From NCBI GenBank assembly GCA_015228815.1, contig JADGCV010000005.1, forward strand, positions 81,653-145,652: 64,000 nt of DNA, given 5' to 3'. Shown here in pieces: positions 1-8,252 of this stretch. Position numbers and translations under genes: made by a program. Origin of the DNA: Magnetococcales bacterium (GTDB lineage Bacteria; Pseudomonadota; Magnetococcia; Magnetococcales; UBA8363). Under the pieces are notes generated by a model. That model searched no databases. It was not told the DNA's origin and saw only the letters and a program-made list of their open reading frames with translations. Within the stretch, counting starts at the first letter, position 1; every line of letters starts with the position of its first letter.

Positions 1-87
1 GAGGAGTATGGTTGCGTCCGGAAGGGTTATTTCCGTTTCCAGGCCGACAACATCAAGATCATTGCCAAAGTGGGTTTTCGACTGTGA
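1..87 (+). CDS. C-terminal end of a probable outer-membrane beta-barrel protein (partial)
   Basis: An open frame enters from the left edge and stops with TGA at 85-87, giving 28 residues that end in ADNIKIIAKVGFRL. Alternating hydrophobic and polar residues and an aromatic residue close to the C-terminus are what the last strand of an outer-membrane beta-barrel looks like. Only the tail is present, so family and function cannot be stated. The identification as a barrel is inference from this short pattern. Confidence 0.45.
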   Translation, partial: EEYGCVRKGYFRFQADNIKIIAKVGFRL

Positions 88-122
88 AGGGTCTGGTGCA
101 TCAATCAGTGCAGTCGTGGTAC

Positions 123-368
123 TCATTCCGGATTCCTTGGAAGAAAAAGGAAGGATTCCTGGTATATGGGCGCGGGAAAGCAAACAACGGCAGGAACGGA
201 GGGGTTGTCAGCTAAATGACTGTAATAAATAACTTTTTCGTGGGGGGGGGGGGGGTAAATAAAACCGTTTATCGCTGACGCACGACCACGGCAACGCGCC
301 AAGTCAACCCAATCACCCGTCAATATCAGCCACTGCCCATTCTCATCACGGCGCGATGAAAGTGCCAT
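123..368 (-). CDS. small hypothetical ORF running through a poly-C tract
   Basis: An ATG at 368 follows a strong ribosome binding site (GGGAGGG, about 7-8 bases before the start on the minus strand). The first 35 or so residues (MALSSRRDENGQWLILTGDW...) look protein-like. The frame then crosses 14 consecutive C (read as YPPPPHEK) and ends 81 residues from the start. One base more or less in the tract would end the protein at roughly 55 residues. It could be a genuine phase-variable small gene, a decayed fragment, or a sequencing-length artefact. No family recognised. Confidence 0.3.
   Translation of the reverse strand: MALSSRRDENGQWLILTGDWVDLARCRGRASAINGFIYPPPPHEKVIYYSHLADNPSVPAVVCFPAPIYQESFLFLPRNPE
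242..255. repeat. homopolymer of 14 G (14 C on the minus strand)
   Basis: Fourteen identical bases lie inside the small minus-strand ORF at 123-368. Tracts of this length are prone to slipped-strand change and also to sequencing error. Confidence 0.9.
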
Positions 369-680
369 CTTGTGTCCCTCCCCCGAGAACGCGGAAAGCC
401 CCGATCCACGGACAATGTACCGTTTTTGACGGTAATTTCAAGGAATCCAGGTTCGTGAACAAAAGGCCATGTCGATTATATTGATCATAGGTTCGCATCG
501 TAACCACATCATCCGCAAGAATCAAGCAAATTTGTCGGACTTGACTGAAACATTCTTCGTGCGATTGGCATGAAATTTTCCCGACAACCGGTCAATTCCG
601 GGTATCCTTCCATGGAGGGAAATGATAAACTGGCATGGTGATTTACGGAAATTGACCGATACCCGCCGGAGACAAAGGCC
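369..680. other. intergenic stretch, no gene seen
   Basis: This 312-base stretch lies between two divergent starts (minus-strand ORF at 368, plus-strand gene at 681). I see no convincing coding frame, hairpin terminator or repeat in it. It presumably holds the promoters of the flanking genes. Confidence 0.4.
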
Positions 681-1310
681 ATGCCTCGAACTTTGACCAA
701 GGACGACATTCTTAAGTTGTTTCAGGAGACCGACCGGAGATTCAAGGAAACCGAGCAGCGATTCAAGGAGACTGATCTGAAATTCAAGGAGACTGATCTG
801 AAATTCCAGGAGACTGCCCGGGAAATCAAGGAACTCGCTCTGGAATTCAAGGAGACCGAGCGTGTCGTCAAGGAGGTTTCGCGGCAGATTGGTCAGTTGG
901 GGAGTCGCTGGGGTGAGTTTCTCGAAGGGTTGATCGCCCCTGCCTGCATCGACCTGTTCACGAAGCGTGGCATCCCGGTGGACGAGGTCTATCCCCGGGG
1001 CCGAAAGAAACGCGGCGACAAACACATGGAAATCGATTTGTTGGTGGCCAACACGGTTGCGGCGGTTCTGGTCGAGGTCAAGAGCAACCTCAAGGTCGAA
1101 GATGTCCGCAATCATATGGAACGTTTGAGTCAATTCAAAAGTTTTTTTCCCCGCTACGCCGATTGCACGGTGTATGGCGCGGTGGCGGGCATCGTCATTG
1201 ACGCCGAGGCGGACCAGTTTGCCATGAACAGGGGATTGTTCGTGATTGCCCAGTCGGGAGATACGGTCCACATCGCCAATGACGAACACTTCGTCCCCAA
1301 AACCTGGTAA
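681..1310 (+). CDS. coiled-coil PD-(D/E)XK nuclease-like protein (DUF3782-type)
   Basis: This 209-residue protein has two parts. Residues about 10-75 are a run of seven-residue units of the form FKETDLK / FKETEQR, strongly predicted coiled coil. Residues about 80-209 resemble a small PD-(D/E)XK fold, with MEIDLLVAN followed by VLVEVKSNL, giving a D...ExK triad. Proteins of this layout (DUF3782 and relatives) are frequent, often multi-copy and of unknown role, in cyanobacteria and some magnetotactic proteobacteria. GGAGA lies upstream of the ATG. It stands alone, convergent to the sensor kinase. Nuclease activity is inferred from the motif only. Confidence 0.8.
   Translation: MPRTLTKDDILKLFQETDRRFKETEQRFKETDLKFKETDLKFQETAREIKELALEFKETERVVKEVSRQIGQLGSRWGEFLEGLIAPACIDLFTKRGIPVDEVYPRGRKKRGDKHMEIDLLVANTVAAVLVEVKSNLKVEDVRNHMERLSQFKSFFPRYADCTVYGAVAGIVIDAEADQFAMNRGLFVIAQSGDTVHIANDEHFVPKTW
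739..828 (+). repeat. in-frame 21-bp tandem repeats encoding FKET heptads
   Basis: About four imperfect copies of a 21-base unit (ATTCAAGGAGACTGATCTGA-like) lie end to end in the coding sequence. Two central copies are nearly identical. Each encodes one coiled-coil heptad, so copy number could vary without frameshift. Confidence 0.75.
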
Positions 1311-1338
1311 ACAAAAACTGACTTGCAAAATACAACTT

Positions 1339-4300
1339 TTAATAAATTATTTTTTTCGGGACATCAAGAAGACGGTCCATGGTTTCCAGAAGGTGTTTTT
1401 TCCGTACCGGTTTGGTCAAATAGAAGTTGAATCCGGTGGTTTTTATTTTTTCCGCCTCCTCGGTCATGGCGTGGGCGGTCAGGGCGATGATGGGGGTCGG
1501 CGGACGTTTGGTTTCACGTTCCCAGGAACGGATTCGATGAAAGGTTTCGTAACCATCCAGTACCGGCATTCGAATATCCATCAGGACCAGATCGTAGTTT
1601 CCCTCCTTGAAACGGGTGAACCCTTCCGCACCATCATTGGCGGTATCGATCTGGTAGCGGGATGCGGCGAGAAAAGCGTGAACGACGAGCTGGTTTTCCA
1701 CCGAATCCTCGACCAGAAGGACCTTGGCTGGCCGGTGGGAACCGGTGTTTGGACCTCCTTCGCCGTCGTTTTTCGCTGTTAAAGGAGATGGGACAGGGAG
1801 TTTTTCCCTGGATCGGGGAATGGAAAAGTAAAAGGTGCTGCCCCGTCCTTCGACGCTTTCCGCCCAGATCCGGCCCCCCATTGCCGCGACGAGGCGCTGG
1901 CAGATGGCCAGTCCCAGACCCGATCCTCCATGGCGCCGGGTGCTTGATGAATCGACCTGAAAGAACGGATCGAAAATTTTTTCCAGATTCTTTTCTTCGA
2001 TGCCGATTCCCGTGTCGGAAACGGCGAACAGGAGTCCATCGGGCGGATGCGGCGATACCTTGATCCTGATTTCACCTTTCTGGCTGAACTTGACCGCGTT
2101 GCCGATCAGGTTGAGCAATACCTGACGAATCCGTCTGGGCTCTCCTTGAGGTCGTTCTGGGGTGCCTGGAGCCGTTTCGGCGGTGAGAATGAGATTCTTG
2201 GCGCGGGCGGCAAAGGAATGAACTTCGACCGCTTCATCGAGAATCCGCCCGAGATTGAAGGGATGTACTTCCATGGGCATCCGGTTGGCCTCGAGCTGTG
2301 AAAGATCGAGAATGTCCTCGATCAAGGTCAGGAGGGTCTTGGCTGCCCGGGTCTGGATGTCCAGAAAGCGTTGTTGCGCTTCGTCCAGGCCGGTTTCGCG
2401 CAATACATCCCCCATCCCGAGAATGGCATTCATCGGGGTCCGGATTTCGTGGCTCATGACCGCCAGGAATTCACTTTTGACCCGGAGTGCCGCTTCGGCC
2501 CGTTGTAACGCCGATTGCCGTTCTTCTTCCAACTGCCTGCGTTCGGTGATGTCGTAACCGATGGCCAGGAGTCCCGTCACATGTCCTTTTCCATCCTTCA
2601 GGGTCTTGTCATACCATTCGATGTATCGCAAACGCCCATCCCTGGTGCGGATCTGATTGATGTTTCCTTTGGTCTGAATGTCGGCCACGGCTTGTTGGAA
2701 CAGTTCCCGGATCGACGAAACCTCCGCGTTGGGGAGAAAGAGATCGAACCAGTCTTTTCCGCGAACCTCCTCCAGGGTATATCCCGCAAGTTCTTCCATG
2801 TAGGGATTGATGCGCAGAATCCGTCCCTTGGTATCCAGTACCAGGATGATTGTCTGGGCGGTTTGGATCAGGCTGTCGGCAAAGTCTCTTTCTTTGCGCA
2901 GAATCGATTCAGCCTGCTTTTGTTCGCTCACATCCAGAAAGGTGGCAAGAAAATGATCTCCGAAGGTGACTCCGCCGATGAGGATCGTTTTCACCTGGCC
3001 ATTCTTGCACCGGACTTCGTATTCACGGGAGGGAATGTCGGCGCCGGTGGCGATGGCGTCGTGGACATCCTTGTCCCAGGTTGCCATCACCCATTGCCGA
3101 TAGGTGTCGTCCGGATAGGCCAAGGTCCACCATTCGGCAAGGGTGGGAATGTCAGCCATCGTATAGCCAAAAAGGTGGGTGAAGCGGTGGTTGATATGCC
3201 GTAAAGCACCCTTTTGGTCGGCAAAACACAGGGCGATCGACACCTCATGGAAAAGCCTGAGAAATTTTTGTTCGCTCGCCCGAAGTTCTGCCTGGGCCCG
3301 ATTGCGTTCCGTGATGTCCCGGCCAATGGAGATCAGGAGTCTTTTTCCCGAAAAATGGATGGCCGCCGCCGAATATTCAAAGGAAATAAACGTCCCATCC
3401 TTGCACCTGAGTGCCATTTCGACAGTGACCATGCTACTGCGGTCGATCTCCGCGATCGCCCTGGCCGCCTTGGCCTGATCCTCTGGATTGAAATAGCCGT
3501 GCGGTGCATTGATCGAGGCGATTTCCGCGTCAGTGTAACCACTGACCTCCCGGAATCTCCGGTTCCAGCGCAAAGCCTGTCCGGTGACGGGGTCGAAAAG
3601 AAAAAAGGTGTCGTTCAAGGCGTCGATGCTGCTCTGGATCAGTTCCTTTTCCGCGCGTGCCGTCTCTTCCGTCCGTTTCCGGTCATCGATATCGGTGAGC
3701 GTGATGATCGCTCCGGTAGTTTTTCCTTCCTCATTCTGTTGTTTGGAAATTTGGGCCAAAATCCAGATGATTGTCCCATCGGAACGCTCGATTCGATATT
3801 CCCGCGGTCCATCTTCCTGGAAGGCATTAAATCCATGTTTGATGAACGGTTGACGGTCGGTTTCATGGAATCGCTGATACCACATGGATCCTTCCGCCTC
3901 GGTCGCTGTTCTCCCGGTCAATGCGCACCATTTGTCGTTGACGAAGCGGCAGCGCCCGAGGGAATCGGTAACGATGACTCCGACCGGCGACTGATGCGCC
4001 AGGGTATGGAATTTTTTTTCACTTGCCCGTAATACGGCCTGATCTTTTTCTCGTTCCTGCCACCGTTGGCGTTGTCTGCGGTAAAAGACCGTGATTCCGA
4101 CCGATCCCACAATCCAGAAAAGGGCATGGGAGACGAGAATGTTGGTGACCGAACTGTGTTCCAATTCCAAGAATGGGGCCATGGGGACCGAAACCCCGAT
4201 GCCACCGCGAATATCGCCTGCCGAGTAGCCCTGGTGACCATGGCATTTGAGACAGTTTTCCTGGACGATCATCGGTTTCATCAAGCGCAGATGCGCCGTC

Positions 4301-4791
4301 CCGTCGTGCATGGCGTAGGACATGATTTCCTGAGTCCCCTCCCTGGCGAAGGTTTCCAGGGCGGTCTTTTCCCAGGAATCGGGAGCGTTGGCGGGATTGA
4401 GCGGTTTGAGACTCGTGATCCGTCCGCGAATGCCATAATACTCCGAAAACTCCTCCATCATTTGCCGCAGCATGTAGGCGGGATTCATGAGGGTCAGGGG
4501 TGTTCCCGAAGGGGTCGTGATGTCGCGTTCGGGAAGATGGCTCAAATAGGGGTTGGGCGGGGTTCGCTCATCGGTCGGGACATAGACCCCGCCATGGGAG
4601 GTGGCCCACAACCGGAAGGCAAGATCTTTGCTGAAATGGATCCGGGCGGTGTGGCTGGCAAGAATTTCAGTCTGCCGGTGTTCATTGTAGGTGCTCCAAA
4701 GGGCTGAACCGAAGACAACCAGGGTCCACAGGAGAAACGTCACCGACCAGGTCCAGGCAGGTTCCGGAATGTTTTTGAGTCGTCGCTTCAT
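1339..4791 (-). CDS. hybrid sensor histidine kinase/response regulator with haem-motif DUF3365 sensor and PAS domains
   Basis: This 1150-residue membrane kinase has a TM helix at about 15-34 and a periplasmic Tll0287-like (DUF3365) domain at about 40-210 carrying a haem-attachment motif, C180-LKC-H184. A second TM follows at about 217-236. About four PAS/PAC modules occupy 255-765. The HisKA motif contains phospho-acceptor H781 in MSHEIRTPMNAI, followed by a HATPase with DTGIGI and GGSGLGL motifs. The C-terminal receiver has phospho-acceptor D1072 in LMDIRMP. It probably senses a redox-active or gaseous ligand through haem and passes phosphate to its own receiver. No cognate output regulator is adjacent. 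The gene is monocistronic as far as visible. Confidence 0.93.
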   Translation of the reverse strand: MKRRLKNIPEPAWTWSVTFLLWTLVVFGSALWSTYNEHRQTEILASHTARIHFSKDLAFRLWATSHGGVYVPTDERTPPNPYLSHLPERDITTPSGTPLTLMNPAYMLRQMMEEFSEYYGIRGRITSLKPLNPANAPDSWEKTALETFAREGTQEIMSYAMHDGTAHLRLMKPMIVQENCLKCHGHQGYSAGDIRGGIGVSVPMAPFLELEHSSVTNILVSHALFWIVGSVGITVFYRRQRQRWQEREKDQAVLRASEKKFHTLAHQSPVGVIVTDSLGRCRFVNDKWCALTGRTATEAEGSMWYQRFHETDRQPFIKHGFNAFQEDGPREYRIERSDGTIIWILAQISKQQNEEGKTTGAIITLTDIDDRKRTEETARAEKELIQSSIDALNDTFFLFDPVTGQALRWNRRFREVSGYTDAEIASINAPHGYFNPEDQAKAARAIAEIDRSSMVTVEMALRCKDGTFISFEYSAAAIHFSGKRLLISIGRDITERNRAQAELRASEQKFLRLFHEVSIALCFADQKGALRHINHRFTHLFGYTMADIPTLAEWWTLAYPDDTYRQWVMATWDKDVHDAIATGADIPSREYEVRCKNGQVKTILIGGVTFGDHFLATFLDVSEQKQAESILRKERDFADSLIQTAQTIILVLDTKGRILRINPYMEELAGYTLEEVRGKDWFDLFLPNAEVSSIRELFQQAVADIQTKGNINQIRTRDGRLRYIEWYDKTLKDGKGHVTGLLAIGYDITERRQLEEERQSALQRAEAALRVKSEFLAVMSHEIRTPMNAILGMGDVLRETGLDEAQQRFLDIQTRAAKTLLTLIEDILDLSQLEANRMPMEVHPFNLGRILDEAVEVHSFAARAKNLILTAETAPGTPERPQGEPRRIRQVLLNLIGNAVKFSQKGEIRIKVSPHPPDGLLFAVSDTGIGIEEKNLEKIFDPFFQVDSSSTRRHGGSGLGLAICQRLVAAMGGRIWAESVEGRGSTFYFSIPRSREKLPVPSPLTAKNDGEGGPNTGSHRPAKVLLVEDSVENQLVVHAFLAASRYQIDTANDGAEGFTRFKEGNYDLVLMDIRMPVLDGYETFHRIRSWERETKRPPTPIIALTAHAMTEEAEKIKTTGFNFYLTKPVRKKHLLETMDRLLDVPKKIIY

Positions 4792-5001
4792 GGTTCTCCT
4801 TCGTTCAATGTTTTGCGCGATTCGAGGAATCAGGCAAGATCATCGGAAGTTTCGATGGAGATTGTGATACCGATCTCTACCGGCATGACGAATGCCCGGC
4901 GGCCATGGGTTACTGCCGGATCATGTTTGCGGACGTCTAAAAAAACAATGATGAATAGTGTAGATAATGCAGCAGAATACACAGGAAGGCCAGAGGAAAG
5001 A

Positions 5002-5766
5002 TCAGGAGTGAAGGTTTTTTCCTTCGATATTGATGAGGATGGAGGTATGGCCGATACGCATGATGGCGCAGTCGGTCAAGGGGATGGAATCGTTGAGGCT
5101 TTCGGTAGCGTATTGAAATCCGCAGCCAAATTCCCCTTCCATTTTTTCGATCCGCCAGCCATAAAGTCGGCTGTAACGGATGACCAGGTGTTCATGGAAC
5201 AGTTCGTCGTCGCTGATGTGAATGTATTCCCTGCGGCGGTCGTCGATGACGGGGCCGTTGCCGAAGACGATGATGTGTTTTCCTTTGGCGGGGATGATGG
5301 TTTGCTTGGGAAGGCAGTCCGTGCGGACGATGATTTCGAGTTGTTCGTAGGCGCCGAGAAAAATGGCGACATGATGGAGGGTCGCATGCCAGAGGTGGCG
5401 CGTGGTGGTGACCAGATGCCGGGCGATGTCGCCGGGATGGGGGATGGTTCGGTCGTCGAGATGGACGAGCGGATTGACGCGAACGACCGCCTGGACGATG
5501 CCGTTCAGACAGGAAAGGAGCTTGCCCTCGGCGGGGGCGTGTACGAGGGGCGGGCAGCTGCCGGAGGTATGGGAAATCGAGAAGAAGGCGGCCAGACGGG
5601 CCTTGAAATCCCAATGGTGGAACAGGTGCGGACCGAGAATGGCGGCCAGATGGGTGGCGGCGAACATTCGGGTGAGGACATGGACAAGACCGATCCAGGA
5701 TCGAAAGACCCTGAGATGGAGAAACCTGGGAGTCAGCGTGGAAAACATGTCTTGATCCGTGTTCAT
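5002..5766 (-). CDS. conserved hypothetical protein
   Basis: A 254-residue protein starting MNTDQDMFSTLTPRF if the ATG at 5766 is used; AGGG lies five bases before it. A longer frame to 5808 exists but has no visible ribosome binding site. The sequence is rich in His (for example ATRHLWHATLHHVAIFLG) with no recognisable catalytic motif, signal peptide or clear TM helix. The C-terminal part has alternating strand-like segments (IIVRTD, HIIVFGNGPVIDDR). The opposite strand is also open, but its composition (long runs of D, G, V and M) looks like an antisense shadow. No function can be given. Confidence 0.65.
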   Translation of the reverse strand: MNTDQDMFSTLTPRFLHLRVFRSWIGLVHVLTRMFAATHLAAILGPHLFHHWDFKARLAAFFSISHTSGSCPPLVHAPAEGKLLSCLNGIVQAVVRVNPLVHLDDRTIPHPGDIARHLVTTTRHLWHATLHHVAIFLGAYEQLEIIVRTDCLPKQTIIPAKGKHIIVFGNGPVIDDRRREYIHISDDELFHEHLVIRYSRLYGWRIEKMEGEFGCGFQYATESLNDSIPLTDCAIMRIGHTSILINIEGKNLHS

Positions 5767-5945
5767 GGATGCCCTGCATACTGGATCGGCGGAAGGTGGC
5801 CAGGGCATGAATGGTATTCACCACATTCAACGAAGATTATATGCCTGCCCGCGGCGGCTTGTCATCCTCTGATTCATCATTCACGATGTTTTTCCTCCTT
5901 GCCTTGAATCAGGAGATGTGAGTTGTGCAAACATGGTTGTAAAAA

Positions 5946-6986
5946 ATGAAGAATTCTTCCAATCATGCCCATCGGGCGATGGGAGGGGAACGGGTCGGAG
6001 CACGGGTGATTCCCCTGGGGCGTCCCGATATGACCCGGAGGGATCGGGATGCCGTGGAATGGCGGATGAAATGCGCTCCGTTTGGCGATGCGGCGTTGGT
6101 GGAACGATGGGAGCGGATGTGGTCGTCGTCATGGGGACGGGAGGCGGTTCTTTTCGACGATCCTTTGGATGTGGCGATGGCGCTCAAGCAGGTTTTTCGC
6201 TGGGGGGATGGTGCCAGAATCGCGGCTGGGGGGGGGATGCATCCAGCGTTTCGCGAGGGGTTCGCCGCAGCCTGGCTGCGGGTGGTCCATCATGATCTGC
6301 AACCGGACCAACCGCATCGGTTTGCCGGTGGGGGTGATTTTGTCGCTGCGTGGGTGGAGCATTTCCAGGGATTGCCGGTGTCGATTTCCGGGGGACCGGG
6401 GATGGTGGTGGAGGATGTGACCTCGACGCCGTTGCCATTGCCGGGGGTGGGTGAGAAAATGATACAAGTAATGGTTCTGGATGGCAATGCCATGCTCCAG
6501 GGGGGCAATGCGGCGCTCTTGTTGTGCCGGGACCCGGCTCTGGCCGTTCAGTTTCGTGCATTGCGCCATCCGCCATCGGGATTGGTGGTGGCGCTGGGGA
6601 TGTCGCAACTGTCGCAGTGGGAACTGTTTCTCGGGCGACGTACCCAATTGGCCGAGCGGTATCTGAGGTTGCGTTCGGGGGGATGGTTTACCGTGCCTGG
6701 GCGTGCGGTGGAAAAACGGTGGTGGCATCGGTTTCATTTGACCTTCGCGGAGGAGGGACGGCGCGATGGGTTGCGCGATTTTCTGGGAAGGGGGGGCATC
6801 ATGACCGATTCGGCATGGCCATTTTCGTTTCCGGAGGTTGCGAACATGGCCTGCCGCAAGGATTATGAGTGCCGGACGCTGGCCTTGCCGCTCTATGCCA
6901 GCCTGACCGATGGCGAACAAAAAAGAATCATCAATCGTGTTCACCGTTGGGTGGAGCGTGGCGGACCCCGGTCGTTGTCCGCATGA
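5946..6986 (+). CDS. DegT/DnrJ/EryC1-like protein lacking the PLP lysine
   Basis: This 346-residue protein keeps landmarks of the sugar aminotransferase family. The N-terminus IPLGRPDMT resembles the usual IPLSRPDIT, VVED (D157) sits where the PLP-pyridine aspartate lies, LGMSQLSQWEL matches the MSxLQAAL segment, and ALPLYASLTDGEQ is the typical C-terminal motif. Where the family has K in a GEGG context, this protein reads DGNAMLQGGNAA, so the expected Schiff-base lysine position is alanine (about A182); there is no lysine between K171 and K257. It is therefore probably not an ordinary aminotransferase. Its 3' end overlaps the convergent hydrolase gene by 56 bases. The start has no strong ribosome binding site. 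Confidence 0.7.
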   Translation: MKNSSNHAHRAMGGERVGARVIPLGRPDMTRRDRDAVEWRMKCAPFGDAALVERWERMWSSSWGREAVLFDDPLDVAMALKQVFRWGDGARIAAGGGMHPAFREGFAAAWLRVVHHDLQPDQPHRFAGGGDFVAAWVEHFQGLPVSISGGPGMVVEDVTSTPLPLPGVGEKMIQVMVLDGNAMLQGGNAALLLCRDPALAVQFRALRHPPSGLVVALGMSQLSQWELFLGRRTQLAERYLRLRSGGWFTVPGRAVEKRWWHRFHLTFAEEGRRDGLRDFLGRGGIMTDSAWPFSFPEVANMACRKDYECRTLALPLYASLTDGEQKRIINRVHRWVERGGPRSLSA

Positions 6987-7851
6987 CAGGATTGTGTGTG
7001 GTCTGGGGTGCGGGTAGTGCATCGAGCCATCGTTGCAGGTAGTCGTTCATCCACTGGCCGTCTCGGGCTTCGAGGGAATGGTCGGAGCCTGAAAAAACGG
7101 TGATCGCCCGGGATCCAAGGGCCTGGATTCGGGTCAGATCCTGGCTGTCGGGGGCGACGATGGGATCCAGGGGCAGAGGACCTTCCGCCTTGCGGACGAT
7201 GGAGAGATAGTGGGCTTTGGGGTGTTCGGAATGATTGAGCCGGAACAGCAGGTTTCCCTGTTCTTCCGGCGCCAGGTCGGCATACAGTCCCGCCGACCGG
7301 TTCAGCGTCCCCAGTCCGAGAAACGGGGTCATCAGGGTCATGGGTGTCCGGGTCAGGAATCGGGCCAGTTTTGCCGTATCGGTGCCACGATGGGGGGCGG
7401 CGATGGTGATCAAGCCGGCGACTCCCAGGTCGGGGCGGCGGACCATCATGAGCCTCAGGGCGACACCTCCCGCCGAGTGGCCCGCCGCGAACAGGACCGT
7501 TTCGGGATGTCGTTGCCGGAGCGCCGCCATCACCCGCGCGAGAATCTCCGCTTGAATTTCGAGCGGCGCTTCCGACGGTATGTCCGCCAGATGGTACCGT
7601 CTGGAAAATGCCTCTGGAGGTGATTTCAGTTGAAACCGGCCATCGGCGCCCACGGGAATCACCGCTCCGTGGCGCCATCCTCCCTGTTCCAGGATGCCGC
7701 TGATACCGCTTTTGTTCCAGGCATCGGGATCGCTGACGTACCCGTGAACCAGCAGCAGTAGCGCTGAAGGTTTTTCAATGGCCGTTCCCCGTGGTGGCGC
7801 GGCGATGACGAAAAGGGGCAGAAGGCAAAAAAAGAAGAGACGTCGGTACAT
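6931..7851 (-). CDS. secreted alpha/beta hydrolase (lipase-like)
   Basis: A 306-residue protein beginning MYRRLFFFCLLPLFVIAAPP, a plausible signal peptide. An upstream TTG at 7917 would add 22 residues without a hydrophobic core at the very start. LLLVHGY (H36, G37) is the oxyanion-hole region and GHSAGG (S126) the nucleophile elbow of alpha/beta hydrolases. A later segment, FSGSDHSLEARDGQW, may carry the histidine. Lipase, esterase and PGAP1-like thioesterase are all possible. It lies directly downstream of the small DUF1640-like gene on the same strand and converges on the DegT-like gene. Confidence 0.8.
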   Translation of the reverse strand: MYRRLFFFCLLPLFVIAAPPRGTAIEKPSALLLLVHGYVSDPDAWNKSGISGILEQGGWRHGAVIPVGADGRFQLKSPPEAFSRRYHLADIPSEAPLEIQAEILARVMAALRQRHPETVLFAAGHSAGGVALRLMMVRRPDLGVAGLITIAAPHRGTDTAKLARFLTRTPMTLMTPFLGLGTLNRSAGLYADLAPEEQGNLLFRLNHSEHPKAHYLSIVRKAEGPLPLDPIVAPDSQDLTRIQALGSRAITVFSGSDHSLEARDGQWMNDYLQRWLDALPAPQTTHNPVMRTTTGVRHAPPNGEHD

Positions 7852-7913
7852 GGGAGGGGCAATCCTGGTCCGGATCGCGAAACGACAAATCGTAAGGTGG
7901 CGGACAAGTGCGA

Positions 7914-8171
7914 TCAATTCAGTTTCATGAGGACGCCCAGGGCACTGAATCCGGCGATCATGAGTCCACCGAGACGGATGATGATGCGGTATTCCATCTC
8001 GCGCATTTCGGACCGTAACGCAGCGATGTCGGTCTTGCTGGCCAGATCCTGCAATGGCGCATCCTGAGCCTTCTTGAATGCGTTGACCATCCCCTTGGAT
8101 TGCTCCTTGGTGAAACCGGATGATTCGAGGGATTCCACAAGATCCAGCGTATCAAAAGTGGCAACCGTCAT
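7914..8171 (-). CDS. small coiled-coil membrane protein (DUF1640/CCDC90-like)
   Basis: An 85-residue protein starting MTVATFDTLDLVESL. GGGAG lies about 7 bases before the ATG at 8171; an upstream extension to 8219 is less likely. The first half, with SLESSGFTKEQSKGMVNAF, resembles DUF1640 proteins. A short coiled coil and one C-terminal TM helix (about 66-84, LGGLMIAGFSALGVLM) follow. Such proteins are membrane-anchored oligomers of unclear role in bacteria. It may be cotranscribed with the downstream hydrolase. Confidence 0.72.
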   Translation of the reverse strand: MTVATFDTLDLVESLESSGFTKEQSKGMVNAFKKAQDAPLQDLASKTDIAALRSEMREMEYRIIIRLGGLMIAGFSALGVLMKLN

Positions 8172-8252
8172 GACAAGGCTCCCTCGGCTACAATGGATGA
8201 CGCCAACAGCATACCACACTGTCTGGACGAAAAGGGAAAAATTTCGTCGCCG

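Noticed and set aside
522..1328. Minus-strand open frame opposite the coiled-coil protein
   Set aside because: Repeated LLEF/LLEFQ text mirrors the FKET repeats of the real gene; no ribosome binding site or domain.
4813..5907. Long plus-strand open frame opposite the hypothetical protein
   Set aside because: Composition (runs of D, G, V and M) and lack of any motif fit an antisense shadow of the minus-strand gene.
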